From contig NC_081414.1 of the NCBI RefSeq assembly GCF_030272615.1, positions 662,480,438 to 662,544,437 of the forward strand: a DNA stretch of 64,000 nucleotides, given 5' to 3'. Position 1 is the stretch's first letter; the number at the start of each line of letters is the position of its first letter. The notes beneath the pieces were generated by a model. That model searched no databases. It was not told where the DNA came from and saw nothing but the letters and a program-made list of their open reading frames with translations. The translations under genes and the position numbers were made by a program. Positions 32,920 through 45,620 of the stretch are shown piece after piece. The DNA is from Cryptomeria japonica (Eukaryota > Streptophyta > Pinopsida > Cupressales > Cupressaceae).

Positions 32920-34490
32920 CCACGGTCACATCCCGGTGACCTCAGGCTGGACTCCCAATCGCCAAAGCAAAAGGAAAACGGAATAATTTCCAACGGATGT
33001 TGTTCCCTTCAAGTCGGCGTACTGCTCCAAATGCAACCCTAATTTCTTGAAATTCAGCTACAAATACATGACAAATGAAACTTTATAGCCCCTTTATTAC
33101 GTGCGCCGCTGCTCTAACGGTTTACTTATCTGCTTCGATAAAGGATTAGGGTTTGAGCGTCTGGTGTGGGCGATCAGTTCAGCTAAGGGACGTAAGATAC
33201 TCGAGGTAAGGCAATGCTTAAAATAATATTGTTTTTCTGCTCTTCGTCCTAAGTCCTCTTTTGAAGTTTTGTGGTACATGGGTTTTCCCCTCCATCTCTT
33301 TGTTTTATGTTTTTCCGCTTGTTTTAGGATATGCATTTTCATTTTGAGCAGCCATACGACTGTAACATTTTTATTCCAGATAAAAACTATTTTTCTGTAC
33401 ATCAAATTATTTTGGCTGGTTTTTATATCTTCTAAAATGAGCTTTAGTAGGTGTTTTGTTTATTAGGGTTTGGTATCAGATTTCAATGAGTTGCATTATC
33501 TTTACATTTAGCTATTGTGTTTTTAAACAAGCTTTGTTATTTGTTTGCTTGTCGGTTTTAGGGTTTAGTAGATCTGTTGAGTTTGGGGTTGTCTGTTTTG
33601 GGTTTCATCGTGATTGTCCAGGGCTTCCTAAGGCTAGCTATATATTTGTTTGCCTTTCAAGAGTTCTTTATGGGTCGTTAGGGTGTTTAGTGCTTATTCA
33701 GATCTGCAGAATTCAGTAGGGTTTTATGGTTTGCTTATATATGTACGGTTCCTAAAGGTCTTTTTAGGGTCCGAGTTTCCTAATGCTTGTTCGGATGTTA
33801 GAGTACCGTAGGGTTTGTTGGGAGTTGTTTATAGTGGCGGCATTTGGGGGTTGTTTAATAAGGCTTTGTGTAAAATGTCTCAATATTTGTTATACTTGGC
33901 GGCATTAGGTGTCATTTTGTAAGGTTTTGTAAGTACCCGAGTGCAGTTATTTAATTTTCGTTACAGATGGCTCAATGTCTCTGCCGTAGCTCACTCATGA
34001 TGAAAATGCTTTTTAGAAAGCAAGTTAAGCGACTGTTTTGAAAACAGACTAGAGTGTCAAGAATACGGAAGGATTCAGAGAATAAAAGTTTAACTTTGGG
34101 TGCATTTTAAACTGACATAAAGTGAGTTTTATTCAATGTCTCTGTTCAAGAATACGAAAGGATTCAGAGAATAAAAGTTTAACTTTGGGTGCATTTTAAA
34201 CTGACATAAAGTGAGTTTTATTCAATGTCTTTGTTTAATATAGAAAATGACTGCCAACTGGGTTGCAATTTGAGAATTGTGAGTAAGTGCAATGCCATGA
34301 GATACTTTCGCTTGATGTGCTATATTGATGCTCCGTTTAATTTGTTTGACATCCTTGTTTTAATTTTTGAGTTGTATTTCAGTATGCTTTCGCTTTTTGC
34401 GACTTATAAGCGAGTACTGGTTGTGGTTTCAGTTTGCTCTGCTATTTATCAGTGCCTCTTATATGGAGTGTCTTTTTCTTGACAGTTAAC
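32920..34490 (+). other. KH gene 5' UTR exon and first intron
   Basis: A non-coding first exon probably runs from about 32920 to 33205 and ends at a good donor (CGAG|GTAAGG). The intron 33206-34485 is T-rich and ends CTTGACAG, five bases before the ATG at 34491. A large 5' UTR intron is common in plant RNA-binding protein genes. Open stretches inside this intron (for example at 33456) are not genes. The exon start is inferred from the TATA box. Confidence 0.55.
34057..34234 (+). repeat. 89-bp tandem duplication in intron 1
   Basis: TCAAGAATACG starts at 34057 and at 34146. The copies (89 bp) are almost identical. Confidence 0.85.
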
Positions 34491-37400
34491 ATGGATGGTC
34501 GTTATGGGTCTGGTAAGAGATCTCGCCCCCAAGACTCTGATACTGCTGACAGAAATGTTGACCGTAAGCGTCGTCATCCCGGGGGTGAAAGAGATGCAAT
34601 GCCTGGTGTAGATGATACAGTATATCGTATCTTGTGTCCTGGAAACAAAATTGGAAGTGTCATAGGGAAAGGTGGCAGTATTATCAAAGCTTTGAGGCAT
34701 GATACACGAGCCAAGATTAAGGTGGCAGATGGTATTCCTGGTGTAGATGAGAGAGTTATCATTATATTCAGTGCGGCTGAAAAGGATCAAAGGAAGGATG
34801 CAGATGATGATGATGAAGATGATTACATGAAGCCTCTGTGCCCTGCTCAGGATGCAATCTTTAGGGTTCACGAGAGGATTGTTGACGATGACGGAGGAGA
34901 ATCTGAGGACGAGGATGATAATGGGAAGGGTAAACAGGTGACTACACGTCTGCTTGTGCCTAACAATCAAATTGGTTGCTTACTTGGTAGGGGTGGGAAG
35001 GTTATTGAGAAGATGAGGTCCGAGACTGGTGCACAGATTAAGATACTTCCAAAGGACCAGCTTCCTGCTTGTGCTATGGCCACCGACGAGCTTGTTCAGG
35101 TACAGTTTTTGTATAATGTTTTTGTTGTGGATTGGAGAGGGTTTTGTTGCAATTTGACAGATAGTTTTCAGTATGAGGTGTTTTTTGCTAGCTATAATTG
35201 TCTTGGACTACCTTGACATTTGGACTTGATCTTTTCCGATATTTCTTCAGGCACACAAATGTTTCTTATGTGTGTTCTGATTTATTGTATTGTATTGTGT
35301 AAGTTGGTCACAATCTGACTGGTGGTACACTTGGGCTTATTGCTTCCTAACTTATCCTACCCATGTATTCTTACATCATTCATAACGTATAAATGATATT
35401 GAAGGGATATATTGGTTTCATTTCTATATAATTTACTTTGGAGAATTGTGATTGAATTATTCTTTTATATCTGAATCTTCATTTATTACAACGTTTGGGC
35501 TAGTCTTGGCAAAACTGGTTTTGTTTCATTTTCTAGGATGTGTACGAGATAATTTTCATTGACTTGATGGTTTGCTTGGATCATGTATACCCCTTATGTG
35601 TTCCCAATTCTTGTAGTATGCCTTAATTACAATTTTTTTTTGCTGTAGTGTTGAATCTAAAGCTACAATGTAATTAACCGAAGAACTTTTGAAGTCTACT
35701 CTTAAGTAGTATTTATGTTTTTTGTTGTTTAGATTGTGGGAACTCCTTCTGTAGCCAAGAAAGCGCTGTTTGAAGTTACTGCACGTCTGCATGAAAATCC
35801 ACCAAAAGAACGCTTTCCCTTGAACAATCCTGTATCCGGATTTGCACAGAATCCTTTTGTTCCCTCAGCTGGACATTTGTTTTCATCAGCAAATATCCTA
35901 CCCCAAGGCTTTGCTCCAGTTGGTTTTTCACCAGCTGCTATTGGTGGATATAGGAGTGAAAGTGGTGCGGGATGGCCCCTTGGTTCTGCTGGCCTTACAG
36001 GTATTACTGGTTTGGGTGGTGCTGCACAGAGAAGAGATGATGGGTCAGCAGAAGAATTTTCGTTTCAGATGCTTTGCCGAAATGAAAGAATTGGTGGTGT
36101 AATTGGTAAAGGAGGTAGTACAATAAACCAAATTAGGCATGAAACTGGTGCGACAATTAAGGTTGTAGATCAAGAATCTGACTGTGATGAGCGTGTGATA
36201 TTAGTGTCATCTAAGGAGGTAAGAATTTGCCTGATTGTGTTGTGAGGATTTGTTTCATTCAGAGAGTAGGAATTGTCTAATTTTTATTAAGTAGTTGGTT
36301 ATGTCTTTTTCAGTATTCAAAGTTACTCCATTAATTAATAGATGTCTTGTTCTATATACAGTACGTAGATGACAGGGCTTCCCCTACTCTGGAAGCTGTT
36401 CTTCAACTGCTACCCCGAACTAGTGACAAATCAAAGGAAGAAGGCAAGGAAAATATTATTACAATAAGGTTTCTTGTGCCATCAAACCATATAGGTTGTA
36501 TCTTGGGTAAAGGTGGTAGTATTATCTCAGAAATGAGGAAGAGGACGAGAGCAAACATTCGTATAATGTCCAAGGATAATCTTCCTAAATGTGCCACTGA
36601 AAATGATGAGCTTGTTCAGGTGGGATTTTCATTTTTTTTATTCTGCACTTTGGACATTCACACTAAATTTACTTGTACGATAAATTATACTGTGCTGGTT
36701 AGCAATGAATAGATTCTAATTTATTCTTATTTTATTGGTAAATTAAATGTCTTATTCCTGGTGGCTTCTTTTAGATTGTTGGAGAATTTGAGGTCGTAAG
36801 AGAAGCTTTAGTTCAAATTGCATCCAGGCTCAGGGCCAATGTTTTTAAGGATAAGGATGGTGGTGCAAGTGCTAGTTCTGTAGTCCCTGGATCTTTATCT
36901 TTCCTTAATATGCCTGGTGGTGTTCCTACCTCTGGTTTTGGAGGGCGCCAAGATTTGGGATCACCTGGTGGAATGTATTCACTCTCTGGTTTAGATTTAC
37001 AAGGAACAGCTGGAGGAAGGCTTTCATCAGGCAGCTATGGAAGTTATGGAAGCCTGCAGGTAGTTTTTTTGAAGTATGGTACGCCTTCAATGAATTCAAT
37101 TATTTATATGTGAGTTCTGAGTTTGTCTAGCTCTAAACTATTTCCTGTTTGACTGATTCAGACTGGTGGGGCTAGCGGTTATGGGGCGCTTTCTGGCTAT
37201 TCAACAAGCCAAGCCTCAATTGCAGGGTAATATTCTGTGTAACTTATGCACTTAACTTATTTTATAGATTTATTATTTCATGTCCTACTTGTTTAAAATT
37301 ATTTTGATTTAGTTGGAGCTTCTATCATCCTGGTTTTTTAGGTCATCACTAGGAGTGCTAAAGAATGCCTCAGGAACAAGTGTGGAGGTAACCGTACCAA

Positions 37401-37730
37401 ATAAGGCCGTGGGTTCTATTCTGGGTAGAGGTGGATCAAATATAGCACATATTCGTGAGGTATTTCTTACATATTTAAATGAAATCGAACTTGTCAGTGC
37501 ACCTATTAGTTAACAGATTTTGCGTTTCAACTTGAATAGGACTTTCTTACTAAAACTCTTTTTTCTTTCAGATATCAGGAGCAAAAGTGAAGTTGCATGA
37601 TTCCAAACCTGGTGGCACAGATAGGATTGTTGAAATTTCTGGCACTCCAGAGCAGACACATGCAGCACAGAGCCTGCTTCAAGCATTTGCAATGTCTGGT
37701 CAAGGTCCCCGTCCGACACGTGGTTACTAG
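34491..37730 (+). CDS. KH-domain RNA-binding protein, five KH domains (RCF3/HEN4-like)
   Basis: Seven coding exons: 34491-35099, 35733-36218, 36362-36619, 36775-37059, 37162-37226, 37342-37459 and 37572-37730. All introns are GT-AG and the frame is continuous for 659 codons to TAG. Five KH domains have intact GXXG loops: GKGG (residues 59-62), GRGG (166-169), GKGG (328-331), GKGG (414-417) and GRGG (596-599). They pair as 1-2 and 3-4, with a separate fifth near the C terminus. The N terminus is basic (KRSRPQD, DRKRRHPGG; a likely nuclear signal), KH1 has an acidic insertion (residues 101-111), and a G/S-rich linker lies between KH4 and KH5. Arabidopsis proteins of this size with five KH domains include RCF3, a nuclear factor in pre-mRNA processing and stress gene expression. 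The exact orthologue is not settled. No damage is visible. Confidence 0.92.
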
Positions 37731-38780
37731 AATGGTTTAACCTTTTTCGTCAGGTGAAACCCCTCCCTTAATTACATTTGTTACAATGGTTAAGAAGGCT
37801 TTCTTGAGCAATTTAATTTTCATGTAGAAGAGTTTTTTTTTAAAACACAATGCTTCCTTGATGCTCATATGTGGGCATTTCAAGATTCTGATATTCCTGG
37901 GTTTTCCTTTGTGTCCTTATATCCTCAATTAAAACAGCCGCGATCTATGAAGCCTGGAGCCAGTCCATCCTTTAGCTGACGCCTCAGCCTAATTTTGAAG
38001 ACCAGATGAGAAGAGCTATGGAAGCTTAGTCTGTTGGAAGCTTATCCGGACCTACTATTCTTGAAATTTTATTGAAGCCTTTAGGTGCTTCCTTTTCTAT
38101 CATCCAAAGTATGTTTTAGAAGTGAGCGATCCTCTGGCCTAGTGCCCTTTATGCACTGGCTTAATCTTGTGATGGGAAGTTTATCTGTATATGGAAGTCT
38201 CCTTTGTACTGTATCCTGGGAGGCCTAGCTTTACATTCCCTGGGCGGCATGATTTAAGTTTGAGTGCCAAAACTTCTCAATTTCAAGTTATTGTCATCTT
38301 GTAGGTTCTGTTAGAGCTTACATAGCCTAGTATAGGGTATTAGGTATATACTTTCATTCAGTTATTCCGAAGTTACTGCCTTAATTTAGAAAGACATGCA
38401 GAGATGATTTTTATTGATTTAGTTGACCTCTTTTGATCTGTTCTCCCATGTGCTTTGAATGAATTTTGACTTCCCATGGTGTGTGACTATGCTTAGTTAT
38501 GCTCGTTTATTTGTCTGATGGCCAAATCTTCTGTTTTATCTATCTAGATGCTCACTCGTAGCCATTTAATTTCCATGGATCCACATTGTTTTGTGTGCTT
38601 TAATGTGTAAACTTGAGATATACAAAAAATGAATGTCATGTGAAATGCTTTCCCATCCTTCTTGGTCATGTCATCTGATAGCTTTTTTGCATCCCTGTGA
38701 TGCTTGTGATGGTGTGCCTTAGAAGCTACACGATTGGTTGAATAGGCCTTGATGAAATGGTGTAGATTTTTTATATTCTG
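37731..38780 (+). other. 3' UTR and downstream flank of the KH gene
   Basis: The 3' UTR extends through T-rich sequence. A possible 3' UTR intron starts at GTCAG|GTGAAA (about 37754) and ends near AAAACAG (about 37938). I cannot fix the polyadenylation site. No second gene is visible. Confidence 0.4.
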
Positions 38781-38859
38781 GTAACATCCAAAAATTGTTG
38801 TGATATCTTGACAAATCTGTCAAATACACAGGTTTGCCCAATTACTTCCCATGATTATT

Positions 38860-40095
38860 TATAATATATTGCTTTCCTCGGCAACATACATAAATGAAGT
38901 CCAATGACAATTTTATTTAACATGGGGATGATCATATTTGGGGGAGCCAGATTTTTGAGCCATGTGCACATGTACGTTTGGAGCAGTTTTGGAAGTTTCT
39001 ATTTATCTTTGAAACCTCAATGTGCTATAAGCTTTCTGAAAGCTTGTACATTTGAAGCAATCCAAGTGCCCTTCATTTAGGTTTATGGATTCAATCCTTT
39101 TATTTCTAAAACGTGATCATAGTAGATCTGAGAACTTCAAATCTGTCAGCTGTTAACGCTAGCCCAATTATTTACTATGATTATGTATAATGTAGTTTTT
39201 ATCTTTGAAATTTCAGTGTGCTACTATCTTTCTTCAAGTTTGTACATCTGAAGCTATTTAAGTCCTTCATTTTAGGTTTTTAGAGTATTCGATCCCATTT
39301 ATGCTTTAATGTGATGATTATAGCATACCTCAGAATCTGAAATCTAATGACTTTTAATACAAGTCCCTTGTACTACCTGATTATGTATAATGTATGTTTT
39401 TTTGTTAGTAACATAAATGAAGTTGAGTGACAATTTCATTTGCCATGGGAATGATTATTTTTTGGAGTGACATGTGAGCATGTGCATGTACATATGGAGC
39501 AATTTTGAGAGGCTCAAATTGTGCTATCAGCTTTCCTCAAGCTTTTTCACTTGACGCAATTTTTAGTGCTTGTTCATTTAGGTTTAGAGCATCCAATGCT
39601 TTTATGTTTAAATGTGATCATAGTATACCCAAGAATCAGAAATCTGGCAACTGCTGTTGATATTTAGCTCTGATATCTAAAATTGCTCGTTCACTTGTAG
39701 CAATTTCAAGTGCCCGTTCATTTAAGTTTAGAGCATCCAATACATTTTTATGCTGAAAATGTGATCATAGCATACCTGAGAATCTGAAATCTGGCAACTG
39801 CTGTTGATATTTAGCTCTGAAATCTAAAATTGCTCACTTGTTCACTGGAAGCAAATTTAAGTGGCTGTTCATTTAGGTTTAGAGCATTCAATACTTTTTA
39901 TGCATAAAATGTGATCATAGTATACCTGAGAATCTGAAATCTGGCAACTGCTGTTGATATTTAGCTCTGAAATCTAAAATTGCTTGTTCACTTGAAGCAA
40001 ATTTAAGTGCCTGTTCATTTAGGTTTAGAGCATTCAATACTTTTTATGGTTCAAATGTGATCATAGTATACCTGAGAATCTGAAATCTGGCAACT
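38860..40095. repeat. Degenerate tandem array, about 147-bp units in the right half
   Basis: The marker CTGGCAACTG falls at 39644, 39791 and 39941, and a matching CTGGCAACTGATG at 40087, giving steps of 147, 150 and 146 bp. Each unit carries TTCATTTAGGTTTAGAGCAT, GTGATCATAGTATACC and GAATCTGAAATCTGG. Older, longer and more diverged units lie to the left (about 38860-39640), with the same ordered blocks. No ORF. Confidence 0.85.
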
Positions 40096-41580
40096 GATGT
40101 CGATAATAATCTTCAACTCTAAGAAAAAAATTCAGTAGGTTTGCAGCCTTATTTTGGATCTTGCAGCCTTATGTAGGATTCATGACATCCGCATGTTTTT
40201 ATCCTCTTTAAAGGTAATTGTTAAATGCAAGCCCATGGGATGACGTAGATGTTTGGAAATTTGAGGCAATATATTGAAAATGCCTTATGTATGACGTAGA
40301 TGTTTGGAAATTTGAGGCAATATATTGAAAATGCCTTATGTTTTCCTTGTATCTAGCCTCTTTTGATTCCCGACGTCTTTCTGTTACACGTCATTGCCCC
40401 TGCTCCTATGAGAGCTTTATTTTTACAAATACTCGTTACTATTTTTTCTCCCTATTCGACTTTAATTTCTTCTTCACAGCGGGTGTTATTGTGTAATTCA
40501 CTTGTTGCTACCTTAAAATGCATGGACTGGGCAATTTGCCTGGGGTTTGATTCTAACCTTAAATCATGGTCTCGTTGGGTCGTTTGCAGTTGGCAAGACT
40601 TATCCGAAACTTGAATGCTGCCCTTATTCACTAATAGACCAGGGTCCTTCACTTGGTTGACGAGTTACATCTTGTTGGGACGTTTATTACCAGATTCTAA
40701 TACCTGAGGCAATTACAACTAATTCCTAAACTTGACTGCTGCCTTTACTCGCTAATAGACTATGGTCCTTCACTTTGTTGACGAGCTACATCTTGTTGGC
40801 TGAACGCGTTATAGAAATGCATCTAGTTGGGGAGATTCAATCCCCTATCAAGGAGACCCACTCCTAGAACAGGCTTAGGAAATTTTTGGAATTGAATGAC
40901 GAGGGACGTTGTATTCAGTAATTTATTCTGTAAATTTCTCCTTACATCTAGCGTTGCATTCAGATGTGTTCTTGAATTTTGCATTCTAAAGGTTGAAGAG
41001 CAAAATGATTTAGATGAAATTTACAGGGTTTAAAAGATTTAGTTAATGGTCTTAAAATGTACATATTTGACAGATTGGGCTATTTTTGGAATGAATGATC
41101 ACTGAAAGCAAGGCCATAGTGCTTCATAGTCAGGTAATCTAAAGATGATATCTTATTTTTATAAGCGGACGCCAGGTAAATTGCATGCTATTTGTTGTCT
41201 TGTTATTATTTTTGGAGTTCTAATTTTTTTATATCATTATTTTGTTATATTTATTGTCTTGCTTGAATATCTACATAAGGGATGATATTTCATTTTGCAA
41301 TCAGATGTCTCGCAGGTAATTTGCACGCTATTTGTTTTCTTATTATTTTGTTTGAATTTTAACTTGGTACTGTTCTTGCATAGTCTTTTGGTATCAATGT
41401 TTGCCCAGTATTGTTAACTTTTATTAATTACTGGTTGAAATTTTTTCTCTTGCTTTGGTACAAATTTATGAATAATTTTTAGTTTTTCAAATTTTTTATT
41501 AAGTTGAAACCAGAAGAAGATAAAATCAAGTATATTTGTGTCCACGAATATGCTGTGGTTTCACAATGCAATGGCGTGTA
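40096..41580. other. Intergenic DNA with two short tandem duplications
   Basis: 40241-40342 holds a 51-bp duplication starting TGACGTAGATG. 40622-40800 holds a diverged duplication of a block with AATAGACCAGGGTCCTTCAC-like sequence, shifted by about 123 bp. The open stretch at 40363-40614 covers neither and has no recognisable content. No gene supported. Confidence 0.5.
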
Positions 41581-41581
41581 T

Positions 41582-41798
41582 TTAACCTCATTATGAGTTT
41601 GATTAACTCGAGGCTGCAAAAACTAATTTCAGCTGCTAATTTAAAGTAGTTATTTAACCTCATTAGGAGTTTGATTAACTCGAGGCTGCAAAAACTAAAT
41701 TTCAGCTGCTAATTTAAATTTGTTATTTAACCTCATCATGAGTTTGATTAACTCGAGGCTGCAAAAACTAATTTCAGCTGCCTAATTTAAAGTAGTTT
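41582..41798. repeat. 72-73-bp unit in three tandem copies
   Basis: TTAACCTCA starts at 41582, 41654 and 41727. Each is followed by GTTTGATTAACTCGAGGCTG and AATTTCAGCTGC. Copies differ by a few changes. Confidence 0.85.
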
Positions 41799-43930
41799 AC
41801 TAGTTATATTCTTCTCTTATTAAGGCGGGTGAAGGATATGGAACTGATTGAAATTCTTTTTTTAAAGAAATTTTAATGCAATCTATTTGAGATTCTCTTT
41901 TAATATTAGTATCTGAGATGATACCTTATTCAAAATTGGCTGGCTGGTCATATAATTCAATAATTTTTTAATTTAAATATATATTACAATTCATGAAGAA
42001 TTTGATTGGGGTAAGTATTTTGAAAGGGACTTGAATATTTGTATTAGTAGGTTTTGTTGCACTGTATTTTGATTCTATTGAAATGTTTGACTAGAATCTC
42101 GTAAGATTAAATTTGATAGGTGAAATATCCTGTGAATGAGAAACGAACGTGTAATGTTCAAATGCCAAAATAAATGGTTATTATAATACTTTAATTAGTG
42201 GAATTGTTTTTTTAAGATTGTGTAGAATTAACTAAATATTTAACATTTGAATAGATTCTTCCTAGGAAAGCTAGTATCTATACCTTTTGTAGAAATAATA
42301 TTTAAAGGATTCAGGAGAGGTAATAACAAGACCTTTGGTTGTAATACTGACCAACTTTTGGCCCTCTATAAAGGGTCTAATTAATAAAAGTATTTGCAAG
42401 GCTCTAATGAATTAAAATTCTAAGTATGAAGAATGTTTTTAAACTTTTTGAGGGTTCGAGGTTTTGTAATATTGAATCTAGTCAATGAAAGAAATAATGT
42501 GATCATAGTAAATTGGTTTCTTAGTTATACGAGGGAAGTGACGTAAGGAATGATGGTAGATAGATACATATTTTTTAGTTTAATAACAAAAACAAAATAT
42601 CATAAGTTTTTGTAAAAGCTTTTTATAACATCATTTTAAAGAATTAATGGAATTATAAAAGAAATAATGGAATTATAAAGGATGGAAGAAATGGATCTAT
42701 TTGTATATTTAGATATATCGTCTTAAATTCTCGTCTGTGTTTTTAATATGATTTATAAAATAATTTGAATTGAAATGAGATTTTTTTTTTAAATAGCTGA
42801 AACGAAAGAAAAAATAAGAATATCTGAATGATTTTAAACTTATTAAAAATAAAAATATGCGGAAGAAAATAAGACGATCATAAAACGATCATAAATTTCA
42901 TGATGCAATCATATAAAATGTTTTAATTTAAAAAATAAATAAATCTTGGCATGAACTATATGATAAGAGATTGTTCGTTTCAATGTTGGTATATGTCCTT
43001 GTTCCTCCTGATTAAGAAAAAATGATAGATAAATAGGTTTTGTTTTTATATTAATTTCCATGTTTATATTCATTTCCATGTTTATATTATGTGGCCTTAT
43101 TTCTTGTGATTAATAAACATAATAGATGAATGAAGTATTTTTTATTATATATATTAAAATTGATAATTTTTTTGTTTAATTTGAAGACAGTACAATGAAC
43201 TCTGAGTAACAAATAAAATACAATCAGAGTAAATAAGTGAAAAAAAAAATGCAATCATAGAGTAAATAAGGTAATTAAAAAAAAAATATCTCAATTATAT
43301 GTGAATTAAGTGTCTTGTTAATTCAGATTGTGATATAAACACATGACGAATCATTAATAAAATACAGTTGTAATGAGAAATGAGGGGATAAGTCCTGTTT
43401 ATTCAGATTGTGATATCAACACATAGGAGTCGTTCTAATGAGAAATGAGGGGATATAAGTGTCGTTAATTCAGATTGTGATATGATTCAAGGTCTTCCTA
43501 AAGTTGAACAGATTCCTAGCAATATTTTTTTGTAAACTCTTATTCATGACCGTGATATAAACATGTAGGACAAAAGACCTGGGGGATTTCTATTGTGTAG
43601 ATGTTTTTCACGAATTTGTATGAAGAGATATTATCATTAAATTCTATGTGATTTATATATTGTAATGATGAAATATATATGAAATTCTATTTAATTTATT
43701 TATTGTATTGATGAAATATATATAAAATTCTATTTAATTTATTTATTATATTGATGTAATATATATTTATTATACATCAAATTGATCTTTTAGTGAAATT
43801 TTTATTTAAAGGGAAAAGATAAGAATCTTGTTTAATTCAACTTATTTTGATGTATGAAATTTATATAAAGTTAAATTTATAGTTTAATTTATTATATATA
43901 AGATAGTTTATTTAGAAGATAAGAATTTAT
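41799..43930. other. AT-rich intergenic DNA
   Basis: No gene or recognisable element. Rich in TTTAATTTA and ATATATA words. Diverged repeats of a GATTGTGATAT block occur at 43328, 43406 and 43472. Confidence 0.6.
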
Positions 43931-44220
43931 TTAGAAGATAAGAATCCTTGTTAATTTAAAATTATTTGGTTGTTTAATTTATTATATAAGATGCATGAAG
44001 TTGATATAAAGGTAAATTCAATGGTAGTTTAATTTATTATTTATGTTTTTTTGTGATATTAGTATTTAGAAGATAATAATTTATTTAGAAGATAAGAATC
44101 CTTGTTAATTTAAAATTATTTGGTTGTTTAATTTATTATATAAGATGCATGAAGTTGATATAAAGGTAAATTCAATAGTAGTTTAATTTATTATTTATGT
44201 TTTTTTGTGATATTAGTATT
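43931..44220. repeat. 154-bp tandem duplication
   Basis: TTAGAAGATAAGAATCC at 43931 and 44085, followed in both by AAATTATTTGGTTGTTTAAT and GATGCATGAAGTTGATATAA. Nearly identical. Confidence 0.8.
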
Positions 44221-45149
44221 CATCATATTGATCTTTGAAGGTGTATATATATGTAAAATGATAGATAAGTATATTCTTAATTTAAAATTATTTGATACTT
44301 AAAGATAATATACAAGAGAAGTTAAATTATATTAAATTAAAGGTTAGTGCAACACTCAAAGTATCATCTTTAACATGCATGTCCTCTATGTTAATTGCTA
44401 CTTGTAAAATACCCATAATAAGGAAATGAAGGGTGGGTTTTTCAATTATAATTAAATTAATTTATTTCAATTTGTGTGTGCATGTGTTAATTTGTTATTT
44501 TGTATATATTTTTTATTTATTCCAAAATGTATTCTTGAAATGATACATTTTAGTTAAATTGGACAAAAACCATCATAGGGATATCATTACAATAAAACCT
44601 TCAGCTCTAGATTTGTAATTAGCACAAATCACTTTAATATAATCTACAATATTTTAAGTTCATAATCTACAATATTATTTAAAGTTTTGACTTAATCTAA
44701 CAATAACATGTTTATGTATGAGAAAGGCATGAGCTTTTGTCTAAGCATGTGGCACTCTAATTATCGCATGTAATTCTCACAATTTTTTCACAATTTTGTA
44801 AGTCCATACACCCATTGTGAAAAAATACACCCAATTCCCTACTTATATAGTGAAAAAATAATTGTAGGCCTACAACTAATTGAACCTTCAGACAAAAACA
44901 AAATATACCCACACTACACGAATGGACCTCTGACATTCCAAGTTACTTGCCCAACATCAGTAAAATCTTACTTCCAATGACTTAACTATAAAATCGAAAC
45001 TATTAGGGTTAGACATAAACTTGGTCAAAGCTAAAACTTCCACTGTTTGGGTAATATTTTATTTATTGCAAATTGTTGCATACATAAAAACTACCAACAC
45101 CACTAGAATAAGCAGAGTCTTAGACATATCTAAATAATCATCATTAGAT
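44221..45149. other. AT-rich intergenic DNA
   Basis: No gene or element recognised. Confidence 0.5.
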
Positions 45150-45620
45150 TTAGGACATGTCTAAACCAAGCATGGTCTTAAATCTTCACAAATGGTATCA
45201 ACATACTTATTCTAACTTAATCAAAGGTTTTTGTGTACTTGATCCCAATTGATATCCACCCTAAAAATATATTTAATAGCCTCCAAGTCATTCATATCAA
45301 ATGCATTATAAAACTATTTTTTTAGCTCCCTAATCATCACATTGCTATTATTTAGAAACAATAGGTTATCAACATACTGAACAATAATTAGTATCTTAGA
45401 TGGCTATTTGAGATTATATAATGACCATTTTAATTTAGCAACGTGAGATAATATTTCACCAAAATTAACTGTGTTTGGGAGTAGCCCTTGGCAACCAATT
45501 TGGCTTTGTAACACTTTAAAACAAGTATCTACAATAAACTTCTTTTTAAATACTCGCTTGCAACAAATGGACTTTCTTGCTTTGGACAAAATGACAAGAT
45601 TCTAAATTTCAAAACTATCT
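45150..45620 (-). pseudogene. Ty1/copia reverse transcriptase fossil
   Basis: On the minus strand, in shifting frames, KAKLVAKGYSQTQ lies near 45472-45524, then VNFGEILSHVAKL, then a deletion of the middle of RT, then QYVDNLLFLNNS near 45350-45385 (the YVDD box with Asn), then KYIFRVDINWDQ. The order is that of copia RT (KARLVAKGYSQ, VNYDEIFSPVAK, YVDDMLIAGN). No LTR is visible. It is old and internally deleted. Confidence 0.6.

Noticed and set aside
33456-34482. Open stretches in intron 1 of the KH gene
   Set aside because: T-rich intron sequence between good splice sites, with hydrophobic translations of no known type.
34449-34970. Minus-strand ORF of 173 codons opposite KH exon 2
   Set aside because: Shadow of the real coding exon on the other strand.
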